A stretch of DNA of 44,213 nt from a virus, in the IMG/VR virus record IMGVR_UViG_3300032397_000027, positions 1 through 44,213 of that record. One strand, 5' to 3'. Shown here piece after piece: positions 16,758 to 25,982 of the stretch. The notes under the pieces were generated by a model. The model did not search any database and had not been told where the DNA came from. It saw nothing but the letters and a program-made list of their open reading frames with translations. A program made the translations under genes and the position numbers. Numbering within the stretch: position 1 is the first letter of the stretch; the number at the start of each line of letters is the position of its first letter.

Positions 16758-19700
16758 ATGTCCTTCCCAATCACACGGGGCCTTGGCAATCAAGGTGATG
16801 GTAGCAACTCAAGCCTCATCAGTACACGAGGCTATGGGAACCCAGGACCTACCACAGGGCCTGCTGGCTTCTATGTTGCTTCTGCGACTCAGATTACCCC
16901 AGGTAGTGTTCGCGTCACATACAGCGCGATTCCAAAGGCCAGCTCGTCTCTTGCCGTTGATGACGCACTAAATCTTGGCAACTATACCCTGGCCGGACCT
17001 GCGGGTTACAGCATTGTCTCAATTCAGCCTGTCAGCGGTGACCCTTTCAGCGTGGATATCGTCCTCACCGTGGGGCTTGTCATTGGCACTTGGGTGGTTC
17101 AGGTCTACAACGTCAAAACGACGAGCAACGGACTTCTGATACCCCCTACGGCAACTCAGTTCCAGGTCATCAGCAATGCGACCTTGACCCCGCTTAGCGC
17201 TGGCGCCGAGAACGATAACCCAGAGAAAATTATTCGCAAGCACCTCAGCCCCGCTCTCAAGGGGGGCAACTGGGATGCAGTTATCAAGGCCCTGAGCGTT
17301 GGTGACGACATCAACTGGAACAACGCAAGAGCGGCCTTTGACCAGCTCTTCTTGTCCTCCGCATCTGGCACCTACTTAGAGCGCAAAGCTGGTGACCAGG
17401 GCCTAACCAAACCCCAGAATGTCGGCATTGACGATGAATCATTCAGGAAACTGGCCATCAAGACCAGCGCCAACAAGGTCGTTCATGAGGCCATCCGAGA
17501 AATTCTTGAGGTCTACTACGGCCAGGACAGTCTCCGGGCCTTTGTAGAGACCGGGCTTGATGAGAAATACAACCTCAGCGGCAATCCCACACTCAGCTGG
17601 ATTCTGGACGAAAAAGAAGAGTTCACTCACACTTTCATCGGCTCTCAGCTCAGTGCCCCCACGGCCGGAAAGGCTTTGGAAGTTGCGATCGCTCTCACGA
17701 AGACCATGCGGGAGGCGGGGAGCAAGGGTTTTGCTTCTGTCTACAAGTCCCCGCTGTCGGGTGGATACAAAGTTCGCATTTACAGCGGCAGCTTGGGTCT
17801 TGGTTCTTTTGTCCGAATCACCGGTGGCACCGCCCAGAACATCTTCAAATTCCCTACCGAGCTTCCCACCTATAGCGGCATCACCACAGGTGCCGGTTGC
17901 AACTGGATTTACACCCAACCCAGCCAGGACGTGACGCGGGTCAGTCTCACGATTACCGGCTCCCCCTTCCTTGTTGACCTCAGCATTGTTCAGGAAGGGG
18001 ACTACGTTGTCATTGGCGAGGATGCCCAAATCGGCACCACTGGCACCTTTGCTGTCAGAAGTGTGTCGGTTAATTGGACTAGCGGGACCCAAGTCGTTCA
18101 AAGTTTTGATATCGACCGCATTACTTTCAGCGGGACCGCAAACCAAGCCAGCAACGACGCTTACCGGTTTTATCGACCAACAAAAAATAGCATTGCAGCC
18201 AGCGCAGGTCGAACTGTGGTTGTGGCGCAGACCAGGCCTGGCCAGATTGACATCAACATTCCGGCCACGACCCAGATTGTTTCCCGTGGCCCTGGGCAGG
18301 CTTTCTACGGTCGTCTGAATTCCAGCCTTGGCATCGCCCGTCTGCTTCGAGATGGCACCGGGCTCCTAACCATCACCACCGACGCTTCGCATGGACTCAA
18401 TGTGGGCGATTGGGTCAGATTGGATGACATTGTTCCGTCTCGGACTTTGGCATACATCGATTCGGGCAATGCAGCGGTTTATCCTGCAGCCTTCACTTAT
18501 GCGGCCAGCTACGCCAGCATCTTTGCAAGAAGTCAAACTCCAGCTGTACCGGTAAACGAAGACGCAGCAGCTGTTACCCTCAGCAACGGCCAGATTCTTT
18601 TTTGCGGTGGTTTTACTCGTGGCGTCGGGAATGTCATCAACTCGGCCGGCTTCCTGACCTCCACCAGCACTCCAGCCACCACCACGGATTGCAATCGATA
18701 CGAAGCCGGAGCGACGACCCTCATTACTGATGCCACGGAAGCCGATGGGGCCCTGAGAAGTGGCCATTCTTGGATTGCCACTTCAAGTCTGAATGGGGCT
18801 CGGGAACGTCATGCGGCCAGCCGCTATCTGACCGGTGCCATTGTCAGCGGCGGTATGACCGAAAGTCCAGATACTATCCTTGCCAGTGCCGAGGAGTACT
18901 CCCTGGGCGGGGCCTGGACTGTTCTAGCAAGCATGGGCTCACCTCGGGCAGGGCATTGCCAGGTGGAATTGAATTCCGGGGACATCATTGCTGTCGGCGG
19001 TGCAACGACTGAGGGCATTGCGCTCAAGACGACGGAGGTCTTCAGTGGTGGTGGTGCTTGGAGTGCCGGGGCCACCATGAATGTGCCCAGGACTGACTTC
19101 CAGGTTGTGAAACTCAGCAACGGCGACCTCATGGCCATCGGTGGTCGCACCATGGGCCAGGGCTGTCAGATGGACGCCAAAACCCTAGCTCTCTGGCGTC
19201 TTGATGAAAGTGCTGGACCTACGGCGGCAGACGATACGTCCAACTTTCCGCTTACCCACACCAACGTACCTGTCCCGAGCATTCAGGGCAAGGTCGACGG
19301 CTGTCTCGATTTCAATACCATTACCTCACACCTGACGGGAGCTGGTTCGGCTGGGGCTGCAGCTGCCCTGCTCGGCGAGTGGACTTTGGAGGCCTGGTTT
19401 AAGCTGAGTGCCAACACCAACCCTCCTCAGGTCTTCGCTTCCTATGGCGCAGCTGGTGGCGGCAGCGCCAACAATCTGCTCTTGAATGCTGGCATTGATT
19501 CGACGGGTCGCATCTACTGGCAATGGCAGTATGGCGGAAGTATCTACGTTTCTGGTACCCAGACGGACCCCATCACCAGCAATGCGGTTTACCGCCCCAC
19601 CTTCTTCAATCACGTTGCTGTCAGGAAGAGCTTCAGCTCTCCGCAGAGAATTGTCAGTGGCAGCCGACTCACGAATGTGACGACGCTGAATTTTGCTTCG

Positions 19701-21695
19701 CCTCATGGATTCCTGTTTGGTGATACTGTCTTCGTTGAATTTGTTGGTTATGCGCCCCTATTCGCGGGTGGCAGCAAGACCCTGACCGCTGTGACTGCCA
19801 CGAGCATCAGCTACGCCGAAGTCGCAACTGATGACGTTTACCGCGTTCTCGATGGCAATGTCGGCAAGAATTTTGACGTAACCCTCTTCGTGAACGGGAC
19901 CCAGATTCAAACCTGGACCAACCAAATCAATGCCAGCGATGGCATTTCCGGTGCCTGGTACATCGCCAAGGACCCTAACATTGCCACCGGGTTTGAGGGC
20001 TTCCTGGACGACATCCGTGTCAGCACCATTGCTCGCTCTGAGGGTGAGATTCGAGAAACCTTCCTTCGTGGCTGGGGCAATCACAAGCCCCTCTCTGCGG
20101 GTGACATGGCCATCGGTGCCTGCACGGACACCTGCGAAATCTACAACGGGAGCAGCTGGACCCAAGTGGCTAGGATGAGCAAGGCCAGGGCGTTCCATCG
20201 CGCTGTTGTGCTCCCTGGTGACTACATTCTTGTACACGGCGGTTTGGGCTACGACGCGACTCAGACTCCGGCGAGCGCCGTTCCGGCAACGCTGGGTCTC
20301 TGGCCTAGCAACAGCCTTCGGGATGCAGAAATCTACGACCCCACCGTCAATCGATGGCTCCCCGTTGCTGCCTCTGGAATCAGGCGTCATGGCCACATCA
20401 TGGCCTATTTGCCTACCACAAACAAAATTGTCGTTGCAGGTGGTGTCAGTCTCAATCAAGACATCCTCGATGTCGACAATGCAGGCTGTGCGGAAATTCT
20501 CGACCTCGCCTCCAAAACCTGGCAGACGGCTCCTGCCAAGTATCGGCTGGCCGCAGGTCCTGTAGCTGGAGCCGCAACCCCCTCTGAAAGAGAGGTTGTC
20601 GTCTATGGCGGCTTTAACTCAACTGGGGCCACCAACCCCTACGCTCTGACGTACATTGACGCAAGCAACAGCCTCTCCAATGGCGGTCTCAACGGCGAGC
20701 ATCGTGTTCTTGCTGTCCCATCGTCTACCACCATTCAAATTCAGACTGGAGAGCTGGGTTACACCAGCAATTTCGGTAGCGCCTACATTGGCGACGACGC
20801 CGCTCAAATCTGGACTGGCGGCTACTGGAACAATGTCATTGGCTCCAGAACGGCCGGGGTCACCACCCTCATTGTGGGCTTCCCAGCGGGCTACAGTACT
20901 CATGGATTCGTTGTGGGCGACCTGGTGTATGCGAACCTGAAGACCCCACTCTTTGCCTCAGGCCTTAAAACCATCACTGAAGTGACCAGTACGAGCATTA
21001 GCTACATTGAAGTGCTCGCTGACCAGGCTACTTTGGGTTTCACTGGTAGCATCAGTAGGAACTACAGCCCAGACGCCATCCTGGTGGACCAGGGGGCAAG
21101 CACCCAAGCTCTCAACGACCCAGGCCCTTACATCTTCGCCCCGGATGACGGACTTGCCGTCACCTCCACGGAGTCGGCTGTCTTGGGCTTCCCTTTGTAC
21201 GCCAACCAGAACTACGAAGAGGTGGAAATTGATGACACTCTTGGTGAGGGCTCCTTGTTCCCAGATGCACCGGGTTACATTGTCGTGGGCTTCGGCACCA
21301 ACTCCCAAACTCCTCCCATCAAGTACCTGGGACGTTACAAAGATAGCCCGACCACCGTCAGGCTTACATTGGACTACAGTTACAAGTTCACCTCTGACCA
21401 AGTTCTTGGCACCAAGGTCACCCTCCTGAGCCAGAGAAGCCCATACGCCCCGCTGGAGGCCCCTGGCAGCGCCTACGTGACCGCCAGCAGTGCAGGTAGG
21501 GTTGCGGCCCAGGCAGCTGCCGAAGCGGCCTTGGCGGCCGGCGTAGAGCCCCACGTAACCATCGCCTTCCCTGGCGACCGAGGTCTCGGTGGCGAAGGTT
21601 TGCCCAGCCACGGTGCCCAAAAGCTCAGCGACAAGGTGTCCGTCTTTGGCGGAGACAACCTTACTGAAGAAATTCAAGATGATAGGGAGGCCTAA
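16758..21695 (+). CDS. Large tail protein with Kelch propeller and embedded LamG domain
   Basis: A 1645-residue protein. The N-terminal 310 residues begin with a beta sandwich and then a helical section around residues 150-240 that looks like a tail-attachment domain. Kelch-type repeats, marked by GG followed by small residues and ExY (for example NGDLMAIGG and REVVVYGG), lie near residues 680-810 and 1130-1290. Between them at about 810-1105 is a LamG/concanavalin-like domain (WTLEAWFKL, VTLFVNGTQI, FLDDIRVS). An HG-x-GD beta module occurs near 535 and is duplicated near 965-1025 and 1360-1425. The C-terminus is Ala-rich. It probably is a receptor-binding or cell-surface-binding tail component. 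No SD precedes ATG 16758, which is 2 bases after the previous stop. Confidence 0.72.
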   Translation: MSFPITRGLGNQGDGSNSSLISTRGYGNPGPTTGPAGFYVASATQITPGSVRVTYSAIPKASSSLAVDDALNLGNYTLAGPAGYSIVSIQPVSGDPFSVDIVLTVGLVIGTWVVQVYNVKTTSNGLLIPPTATQFQVISNATLTPLSAGAENDNPEKIIRKHLSPALKGGNWDAVIKALSVGDDINWNNARAAFDQLFLSSASGTYLERKAGDQGLTKPQNVGIDDESFRKLAIKTSANKVVHEAIREILEVYYGQDSLRAFVETGLDEKYNLSGNPTLSWILDEKEEFTHTFIGSQLSAPTAGKALEVAIALTKTMREAGSKGFASVYKSPLSGGYKVRIYSGSLGLGSFVRITGGTAQNIFKFPTELPTYSGITTGAGCNWIYTQPSQDVTRVSLTITGSPFLVDLSIVQEGDYVVIGEDAQIGTTGTFAVRSVSVNWTSGTQVVQSFDIDRITFSGTANQASNDAYRFYRPTKNSIAASAGRTVVVAQTRPGQIDINIPATTQIVSRGPGQAFYGRLNSSLGIARLLRDGTGLLTITTDASHGLNVGDWVRLDDIVPSRTLAYIDSGNAAVYPAAFTYAASYASIFARSQTPAVPVNEDAAAVTLSNGQILFCGGFTRGVGNVINSAGFLTSTSTPATTTDCNRYEAGATTLITDATEADGALRSGHSWIATSSLNGARERHAASRYLTGAIVSGGMTESPDTILASAEEYSLGGAWTVLASMGSPRAGHCQVELNSGDIIAVGGATTEGIALKTTEVFSGGGAWSAGATMNVPRTDFQVVKLSNGDLMAIGGRTMGQGCQMDAKTLALWRLDESAGPTAADDTSNFPLTHTNVPVPSIQGKVDGCLDFNTITSHLTGAGSAGAAAALLGEWTLEAWFKLSANTNPPQVFASYGAAGGGSANNLLLNAGIDSTGRIYWQWQYGGSIYVSGTQTDPITSNAVYRPTFFNHVAVRKSFSSPQRIVSGSRLTNVTTLNFASPHGFLFGDTVFVEFVGYAPLFAGGSKTLTAVTATSISYAEVATDDVYRVLDGNVGKNFDVTLFVNGTQIQTWTNQINASDGISGAWYIAKDPNIATGFEGFLDDIRVSTIARSEGEIRETFLRGWGNHKPLSAGDMAIGACTDTCEIYNGSSWTQVARMSKARAFHRAVVLPGDYILVHGGLGYDATQTPASAVPATLGLWPSNSLRDAEIYDPTVNRWLPVAASGIRRHGHIMAYLPTTNKIVVAGGVSLNQDILDVDNAGCAEILDLASKTWQTAPAKYRLAAGPVAGAATPSEREVVVYGGFNSTGATNPYALTYIDASNSLSNGGLNGEHRVLAVPSSTTIQIQTGELGYTSNFGSAYIGDDAAQIWTGGYWNNVIGSRTAGVTTLIVGFPAGYSTHGFVVGDLVYANLKTPLFASGLKTITEVTSTSISYIEVLADQATLGFTGSISRNYSPDAILVDQGASTQALNDPGPYIFAPDDGLAVTSTESAVLGFPLYANQNYEEVEIDDTLGEGSLFPDAPGYIVVGFGTNSQTPPIKYLGRYKDSPTTVRLTLDYSYKFTSDQVLGTKVTLLSQRSPYAPLEAPGSAYVTASSAGRVAAQAAAEAALAAGVEPHVTIAFPGDRGLGGEGLPSHGAQKLSDKVSVFGGDNLTEEIQDDREA

Positions 21696-22139
21696 ATGCC
21701 CAGAGCAAGAGTAATTTCAGGGGCTTCGGTCTTTGTCTACATCAACGGTAGGCCTTTTGGCCGTATCCGGGAATTCAGCTTCAGGTCGATGACTCCCCGC
21801 CGGGCCATCTATGGCATTGACAGCATGTCCCCATACGAGCTGGCCCCCAGCCAGACCAAAATTACTGGCAGCATGAGCATCTATCGAACTGTGGGTGACG
21901 GTGGCGCAGAGGGCGCAGGCATTACCGCCACCATCGAAGACCTTTCCAGGGAAAGGTACTTCAGCATCATGCTCATTGACCGTGGCACGGACATGGTCTT
22001 GTTTCAAGCTGATTCCTGCAGCCTCAATGGTCAGTCTTGGAGTGTGCCCAGTCGGGGTATCATTACAGGAAGCCTAGAGTTTGAGGCTTTGACTTGGAAC
22101 AACGACGTCAAGCCTACTGGTATCAGCTTTGGTGGTTAG
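21696..22139 (+). CDS. Tail-tube-like structural protein
   Basis: A 147-residue beta-rich protein with GGGAGG 6 bases before its ATG, adjacent to the upstream stop. It opens with VFVYINGRPFG and REFSFRS, has ITGSMSIYR in the middle, and ends with ITGSLEFEALTW. The alternating strands and repeated ITGSxS/LEF edges resemble the beta-sandwich fold shared by tail-tube, tube-initiator and some baseplate proteins. In this order, after the large adhesin-like protein and before the glycine-rich fibre, a tube-related or fibre-anchor role is possible. Position argues against it being the main tube protein, which should lie left of this window. Confidence 0.5.
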   Translation: MPRARVISGASVFVYINGRPFGRIREFSFRSMTPRRAIYGIDSMSPYELAPSQTKITGSMSIYRTVGDGGAEGAGITATIEDLSRERYFSIMLIDRGTDMVLFQADSCSLNGQSWSVPSRGIITGSLEFEALTWNNDVKPTGISFGG

Positions 22140-22142
22140 CAG

Positions 22143-22149
22143 CAATCTT
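22143..22149 (+). promoter_or_regulatory. CAATCTT motif upstream of the glycine-rich fibre gene
   Basis: CAATCTT starts 3 bases after the upstream stop and 59 bases before ATG 22202, which has its own CGGAG. The 62-base gap contains nothing else recognisable. Confidence 0.5.
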
Positions 22150-22201
22150 TCACTCGGGTCCGGTCGCAGCCGCACAGACCTAAATCCCCGGAGATATTAG
22201 A

Positions 22202-25200
22202 ATGAGCGTCCTTCGCCAGTTGAACATTTTGGGGTCCATGCGGCTCGATGTACCACATTTGCGCTCAGTTGAAAGCTCGATCGCCGCCGACTTCGATGTC
22301 GTTGCTGGTCGAGTTCAGGCTGGTGAGAGAGCCCTTGTCGTCCGTGGTTTCACGCTGACCAACTTTACAGCCGGCACGATGGCCACGAGCCTCCAGCTGG
22401 TCACCGCTGATGGCATCCTCTACAACATGAATGCCAGCGAGGCGGGGACCTTCCTTTGGGTACCGGCAGATCGTGACGTTGAAATTCTGAATTCGGCGAC
22501 CAATGCCCGGGTTGATGGCAGTTTTGCGGCTGGCCAGGTCAATTACATCGGCCTCGACCTCCGACGCACCGCTGATGCCACGACTTCGGACCTTGTGCAG
22601 TTCTTGGACCCAAACACCCTCCTGGAAAACCCCAAGACCGTCCCGCTGGGTCGTACCCTTGACTACCGCATCGTCATCAGCACCACGCCTTTTAGTGCTT
22701 CTCCGAACCTGGTTCCCATCGCCAAGGTCGTGACTGACGCCAACAGCAACGTTTCTGCAGCCACTTACAGCGTTCAGGACGCTCGAAACATCATGTGGCG
22801 GCTGGGTTCGGGTGGAGACTTTCCGAATCGCTACAGCAGCTTCAACTGGGCTCAGAATCGCACCGAATCTGTTTCTGGCCCCACTGTCTTCACCGGTGGC
22901 GACAAGGCCATCGAGAGCCAGAAGGACTGGATGGATGCCATCATGACCAGGCTCTGGGAGCTTGGTGGTGGTGAGAATTGGTACAGTGGCACGGCTGACC
23001 GCAATGTTCGCATGGTTCGTAATCCCGGTCTGGTATTCGCCAGCAATGGCGACAACTTCGAGTGGGTGACGAGCAACCTCCATTGGCAGGGCTTGAAAAT
23101 TGTCTTCGACAACGCCAACACGGGCGGTGTCTATTACAACAGCGTTGTCGACCAGCTCGGCGACCTCGCAGGCAAGACCGACCTCGCTGACGGCGAATGC
23201 ATCTACGTGGACATCGGCAGGACTGGGAATGTCGGTGTCACAGCTCAGAAATCCACCCTGCAGGCTCTCTCTGTTCCCTCGACCCCGGGCTCAAGGTATG
23301 TTCTTGCTTGGCGAGTCAACGGCAACATCCACACCAGGGACGCCTCTTGGCCTGTCAACGTTCTCTTCATGCAGCCTGCGACCACAACTGTCGCCGGTGC
23401 CGTGCGTCTAAATGAGACCCCCAATCCGGTTCATGCGGGAGCTGGTGTTCCTACCGTCGCCACCCTGAATGCTAACAATAGCGTTCAAATCGGCGCAGGA
23501 CCCTATTTTGTCAGTGGTAGTGCATCGGCAATTATCGGTTGGGGCGGTTTTGTTAATGGCACAGGCCTTGACGGGCATGGTGGCGGTACAACGGGCATCG
23601 GCGTTACTGGCTGGGGTGCCAGTGGTGGCGGGTGGGGCGGCTATTTCGAGGGTGGAGGAACGGGCACCGGCTGTGTTGGTGAAGGTTCAGCTACAGGTGG
23701 CATGGGTGTTGCTGGCTATGGAACTATTGGCCAGAACGGTGTCTATGGCAGCTCAGACACTGGAACGGGCGTATACGGCAGCTCTGGAACGAGCGGGCTT
23801 GCTTCTTTTGGTGTCTATGGTCAGGGCAACAGCGTCACCGCTACTGGCGTGTACGCGAATGGTTATACGGCAAGCATTGCCGGTAATTTTGCCGGTGGTC
23901 TCGCTCTCAATGCCCGTGGTGGTGACGGTTATAGCTCGGGTGGTGCTGGGACTGTCGTAGGTGGAGATGGCGGTTATCTCTTCGGCGGCAATGGCAACAG
24001 CAGCTCTGGTGTTAGCGGTGCTGGTGGATGGGGTGCTTGGATTCAGGGCGGTTCAGGTGGCGGCACTGGTACCCGTGGGGCAGGTGGCCGTGGAGCTTTA
24101 ATTATCGGTGGCTCTGGCGGCGGTTCAGGTGCTACACGAGGTCAGGGTGCTGCAGCTATTATTGCAGTCGGTGGAGACGGTGGTACTGCCGGAGCTGGTG
24201 CTGGTATCAATGCCACGGGTGGCTCTGGTTCTGGCGGAGGAACTGCTGGTGGTATCGGCGGCATCTTCAGGGGTGGTGCTCACGACGACACCCCAGGTGT
24301 GGGCATTAGCGTCTTTGGCGGTACAATCAATCTGTTCGGCAATGGCAATGGCGCTACTGCTGCCATTTTCCAAGGCGGCGCCGCCGGTGGCTTCAGTGCC
24401 AATGGCGGCAATGGCATCACAGCTACTGGTGGCACCAAAGCTGGTGTCGGAACCTCTGGCTATGGAGCTTATCTCACCGGCGGAGCTTCCGGCGGTGGAG
24501 GCTTGTTTGCAACTCCCGGAGGCAATGGCAATGCCATTGATGCCACAGTTACTGCAGGAACGGGCCGTGGTGTTAACGTGTCGATGGGTGCCGCCACAAC
24601 CGGCAATGGTATTGCCGTCAGTTTGATCGCTGGTAGTACGGGGCCTGGAATTTTAGTACTCCCAAATGGTTCAGGCGCCGGCATTAGCGTGAGTGTGACT
24701 GGTACTGGATATGGTGCATATATTCTCGGTGGCGGCAGCGCACCGGCGCTTCGTGTGGAGGCAGGCAACACTCAAATCGGTATTTCTGCTCTCGGCTCCA
24801 ACACCCAGCCAGCCATCGTAGCAAACGGCAACTCGGCAACCCAGCCCGCACTTCGTGCCACTGGCTCATCAGCAAAGCCCGGTATTCATGCAAACAGTTC
24901 CGTCAACAGTGTTCCTGTCATTCAGAGTGATGGCTTTATTGACCTGGCAGGAGCCTCAACTCCAGCCACGACTGCAGGCGATAAAACTCTGACTCCGCAG
25001 GGTGTCTTGCGAGCCTCCTGTCGATTCACAGTCACTGCCGGCCCCTATGCGATAACTACGAATTCCTCTTTCAACCTTAACAGCGCACCCACCATCGATG
25101 TCGGCGGCCTGGTTGTTATAGTCACACTCGAACACGTTGTTGGTACTGAGTGTATTGTTCAATTCACTCCCTTCAACAACACCGGGGCAAATTACGGCGC

Positions 25201-25345
25201 GACCTTTGTGGTCTCGGCCGTAGACAATCTCGGGCCAGGATCCAGAACTAGGGTTGTTTTGCTGTCCATCAATACCACCACCGGCGCAGGCGCTCCCGCG
25301 ATTGCTAACGTCGGCGGCTTCCTTTCCGTCTACTCAATGAACTAA
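22202..25345 (+). CDS. Glycine-rich tail fibre protein
   Basis: A 1047-residue fibre. The N-terminal 400 residues are ordinary beta/alpha sequence with a conserved-looking fibre motif TTVAGAVRLNETPN near residue 400, reminiscent of the TPGVVQL-type joints in phage fibres. Residues about 435-800 are extremely Gly-rich, with irregular repeats (GVYGSS, GGSGGGTG, GGNGNS) suggestive of polyglycine-II or beta-helical sheets as in other Gly-rich phage fibre tips. The last 130 residues form a beta-rich head (TAGDKTLTPQGVL, VVSAVDNLG), possibly a trimerisation or binding domain. It is likely a receptor-contact fibre. It has its own CGGAG and an AATCTT-type motif upstream. Confidence 0.65.
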   Translation: MSVLRQLNILGSMRLDVPHLRSVESSIAADFDVVAGRVQAGERALVVRGFTLTNFTAGTMATSLQLVTADGILYNMNASEAGTFLWVPADRDVEILNSATNARVDGSFAAGQVNYIGLDLRRTADATTSDLVQFLDPNTLLENPKTVPLGRTLDYRIVISTTPFSASPNLVPIAKVVTDANSNVSAATYSVQDARNIMWRLGSGGDFPNRYSSFNWAQNRTESVSGPTVFTGGDKAIESQKDWMDAIMTRLWELGGGENWYSGTADRNVRMVRNPGLVFASNGDNFEWVTSNLHWQGLKIVFDNANTGGVYYNSVVDQLGDLAGKTDLADGECIYVDIGRTGNVGVTAQKSTLQALSVPSTPGSRYVLAWRVNGNIHTRDASWPVNVLFMQPATTTVAGAVRLNETPNPVHAGAGVPTVATLNANNSVQIGAGPYFVSGSASAIIGWGGFVNGTGLDGHGGGTTGIGVTGWGASGGGWGGYFEGGGTGTGCVGEGSATGGMGVAGYGTIGQNGVYGSSDTGTGVYGSSGTSGLASFGVYGQGNSVTATGVYANGYTASIAGNFAGGLALNARGGDGYSSGGAGTVVGGDGGYLFGGNGNSSSGVSGAGGWGAWIQGGSGGGTGTRGAGGRGALIIGGSGGGSGATRGQGAAAIIAVGGDGGTAGAGAGINATGGSGSGGGTAGGIGGIFRGGAHDDTPGVGISVFGGTINLFGNGNGATAAIFQGGAAGGFSANGGNGITATGGTKAGVGTSGYGAYLTGGASGGGGLFATPGGNGNAIDATVTAGTGRGVNVSMGAATTGNGIAVSLIAGSTGPGILVLPNGSGAGISVSVTGTGYGAYILGGGSAPALRVEAGNTQIGISALGSNTQPAIVANGNSATQPALRATGSSAKPGIHANSSVNSVPVIQSDGFIDLAGASTPATTAGDKTLTPQGVLRASCRFTVTAGPYAITTNSSFNLNSAPTIDVGGLVVIVTLEHVVGTECIVQFTPFNNTGANYGATFVVSAVDNLGPGSRTRVVLLSINTTTGAGAPAIANVGGFLSVYSMN

Positions 25346-25353
25346 GCCGGCGA

Positions 25354-25360
25354 TAATCTT
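25354..25360 (+). promoter_or_regulatory. TAATCTT motif upstream of the last structural gene
   Basis: TAATCTT starts 8 bases after the fibre stop, 30 bases before ATG 25384; the downstream AGGAG is separate. It has T rather than C at the first position, as at 452. Confidence 0.4.
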
Positions 25361-25383
25361 ACACAAGTACCAGGAGAACTACC

Positions 25384-25695
25384 ATGGCAGGAAAAATCAC
25401 CGCAGCAGTCCGAGCAACCGTTACCGCAGCTACGGCTGGGGGCTATCTGACCGTCGCCTCAGCGGCCAATCTTTACGTCGGAGCCCGGTGCTGGCTGTCA
25501 ATCACTGCCGGAACCACCATGGACCAGGTTGAAATTACTGAGATTTCTGGCACCAGCGTGGGTGTGAGGAAGATTCCGCTCCCCGGAGCTGGCCCGAGCT
25601 ACGGTCGGTCTGATGTCAGTGCTTACAATGGCGGCGGCTATTTGGACCAGGAAAGCCAGTTCGTCTACAACCGCGAAGACAAGCCCGTCACCTAA
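25384..25695 (+). CDS. Small structural protein at the end of the late block
   Basis: A 103-residue protein with AGGAG upstream. It looks like a small beta-barrel (AANLYVGARCWLSI, VEITEISGTSVGV) ending in SAYNGGGYLDQESQ and a charged tail. Short beta-barrel proteins of this style are found near phage fibre genes. Its stop codon overlaps the stop of the opposing gene by a few bases, and transcription probably ends at the terminator just downstream. Function is not known; a virion or fibre-associated role is inferred from position. Confidence 0.5.
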   Translation: MAGKITAAVRATVTAATAGGYLTVASAANLYVGARCWLSITAGTTMDQVEITEISGTSVGVRKIPLPGAGPSYGRSDVSAYNGGGYLDQESQFVYNREDKPVT

Positions 25696-25982
25696 AGGTT
25701 TCGGCGCTTAGCATTCTTGGCCCGCCAGGCGTCTTGGCGGGCTTTTTCATTTTCTGGGCTCTCGTAGCAAAGGGCCATGTAGCCATCAGAAATGGCGCAG
25801 GTGAAGGAACAGAACACGGGGGCATCGTCCGGGGTGTCGATGTAGACATCGACGCTCTGGGTGCCCCTGGGCTCATCTTGACGCTCCCAATGTACCCGCC
25901 TATTGCCGCACTCGGGGTAGCAACAGGGAAGCTTCTTAGTCGGGAATGGCCAGCCTGGAAGCTCGGTAGTGTGCGCGCTCAT
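25692..25982 (-). CDS. Small zinc-finger protein at the end of the minus block
   Basis: A 96-residue protein whose start is embedded in the last codons of the exonuclease gene (ATGA overlap, with AAGGAG five bases upstream). Cysteines C20, C21, C25 and C58, C62 suggest a zinc-binding site of treble-clef or ribbon type. The C-terminal helix (about 75-96) is strongly basic and coincides with the coding sequence of the late terminator. Probably a small nucleic-acid-binding or regulatory protein; the exact function is unknown. Confidence 0.62.
   Translation of the reverse strand: MSAHTTELPGWPFPTKKLPCCYPECGNRRVHWERQDEPRGTQSVDVYIDTPDDAPVFCSFTCAISDGYMALCYESPENEKARQDAWRAKNAKRRNL
25720..25747 (+). 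terminator. Intrinsic terminator of the structural block
   Basis: An 8-base-pair stem (GCCCGCCA 25720-25727 with TGGCGGGC 25735-25742), a 7-base loop, and TTTTT at 25743-25747. It lies 25 bases after the last structural stop and inside the C-terminal coding sequence of the opposing zinc-finger gene. It has no T tract in the minus direction, so it acts on plus-strand transcripts only. Confidence 0.8.

Noticed and set aside
24108-24626. A second 172-codon frame within the glycine-rich fibre
   Set aside because: Gly-rich GGN codons give open frames in other phases; its start has no SD and the product is repetitive Ala/Val/Leu sequence.
22265-25345. Possible CRISPR-like or tandem DNA repeat array in the Gly-rich fibre gene
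   Set aside because: Repeats are irregular codon-level Gly motifs, with no constant repeat and spacer lengths.
25466-25472. CAATCTT inside the last structural gene
   Set aside because: It lies about 80 bases into coding sequence, far from a gene junction; a chance occurrence is expected.
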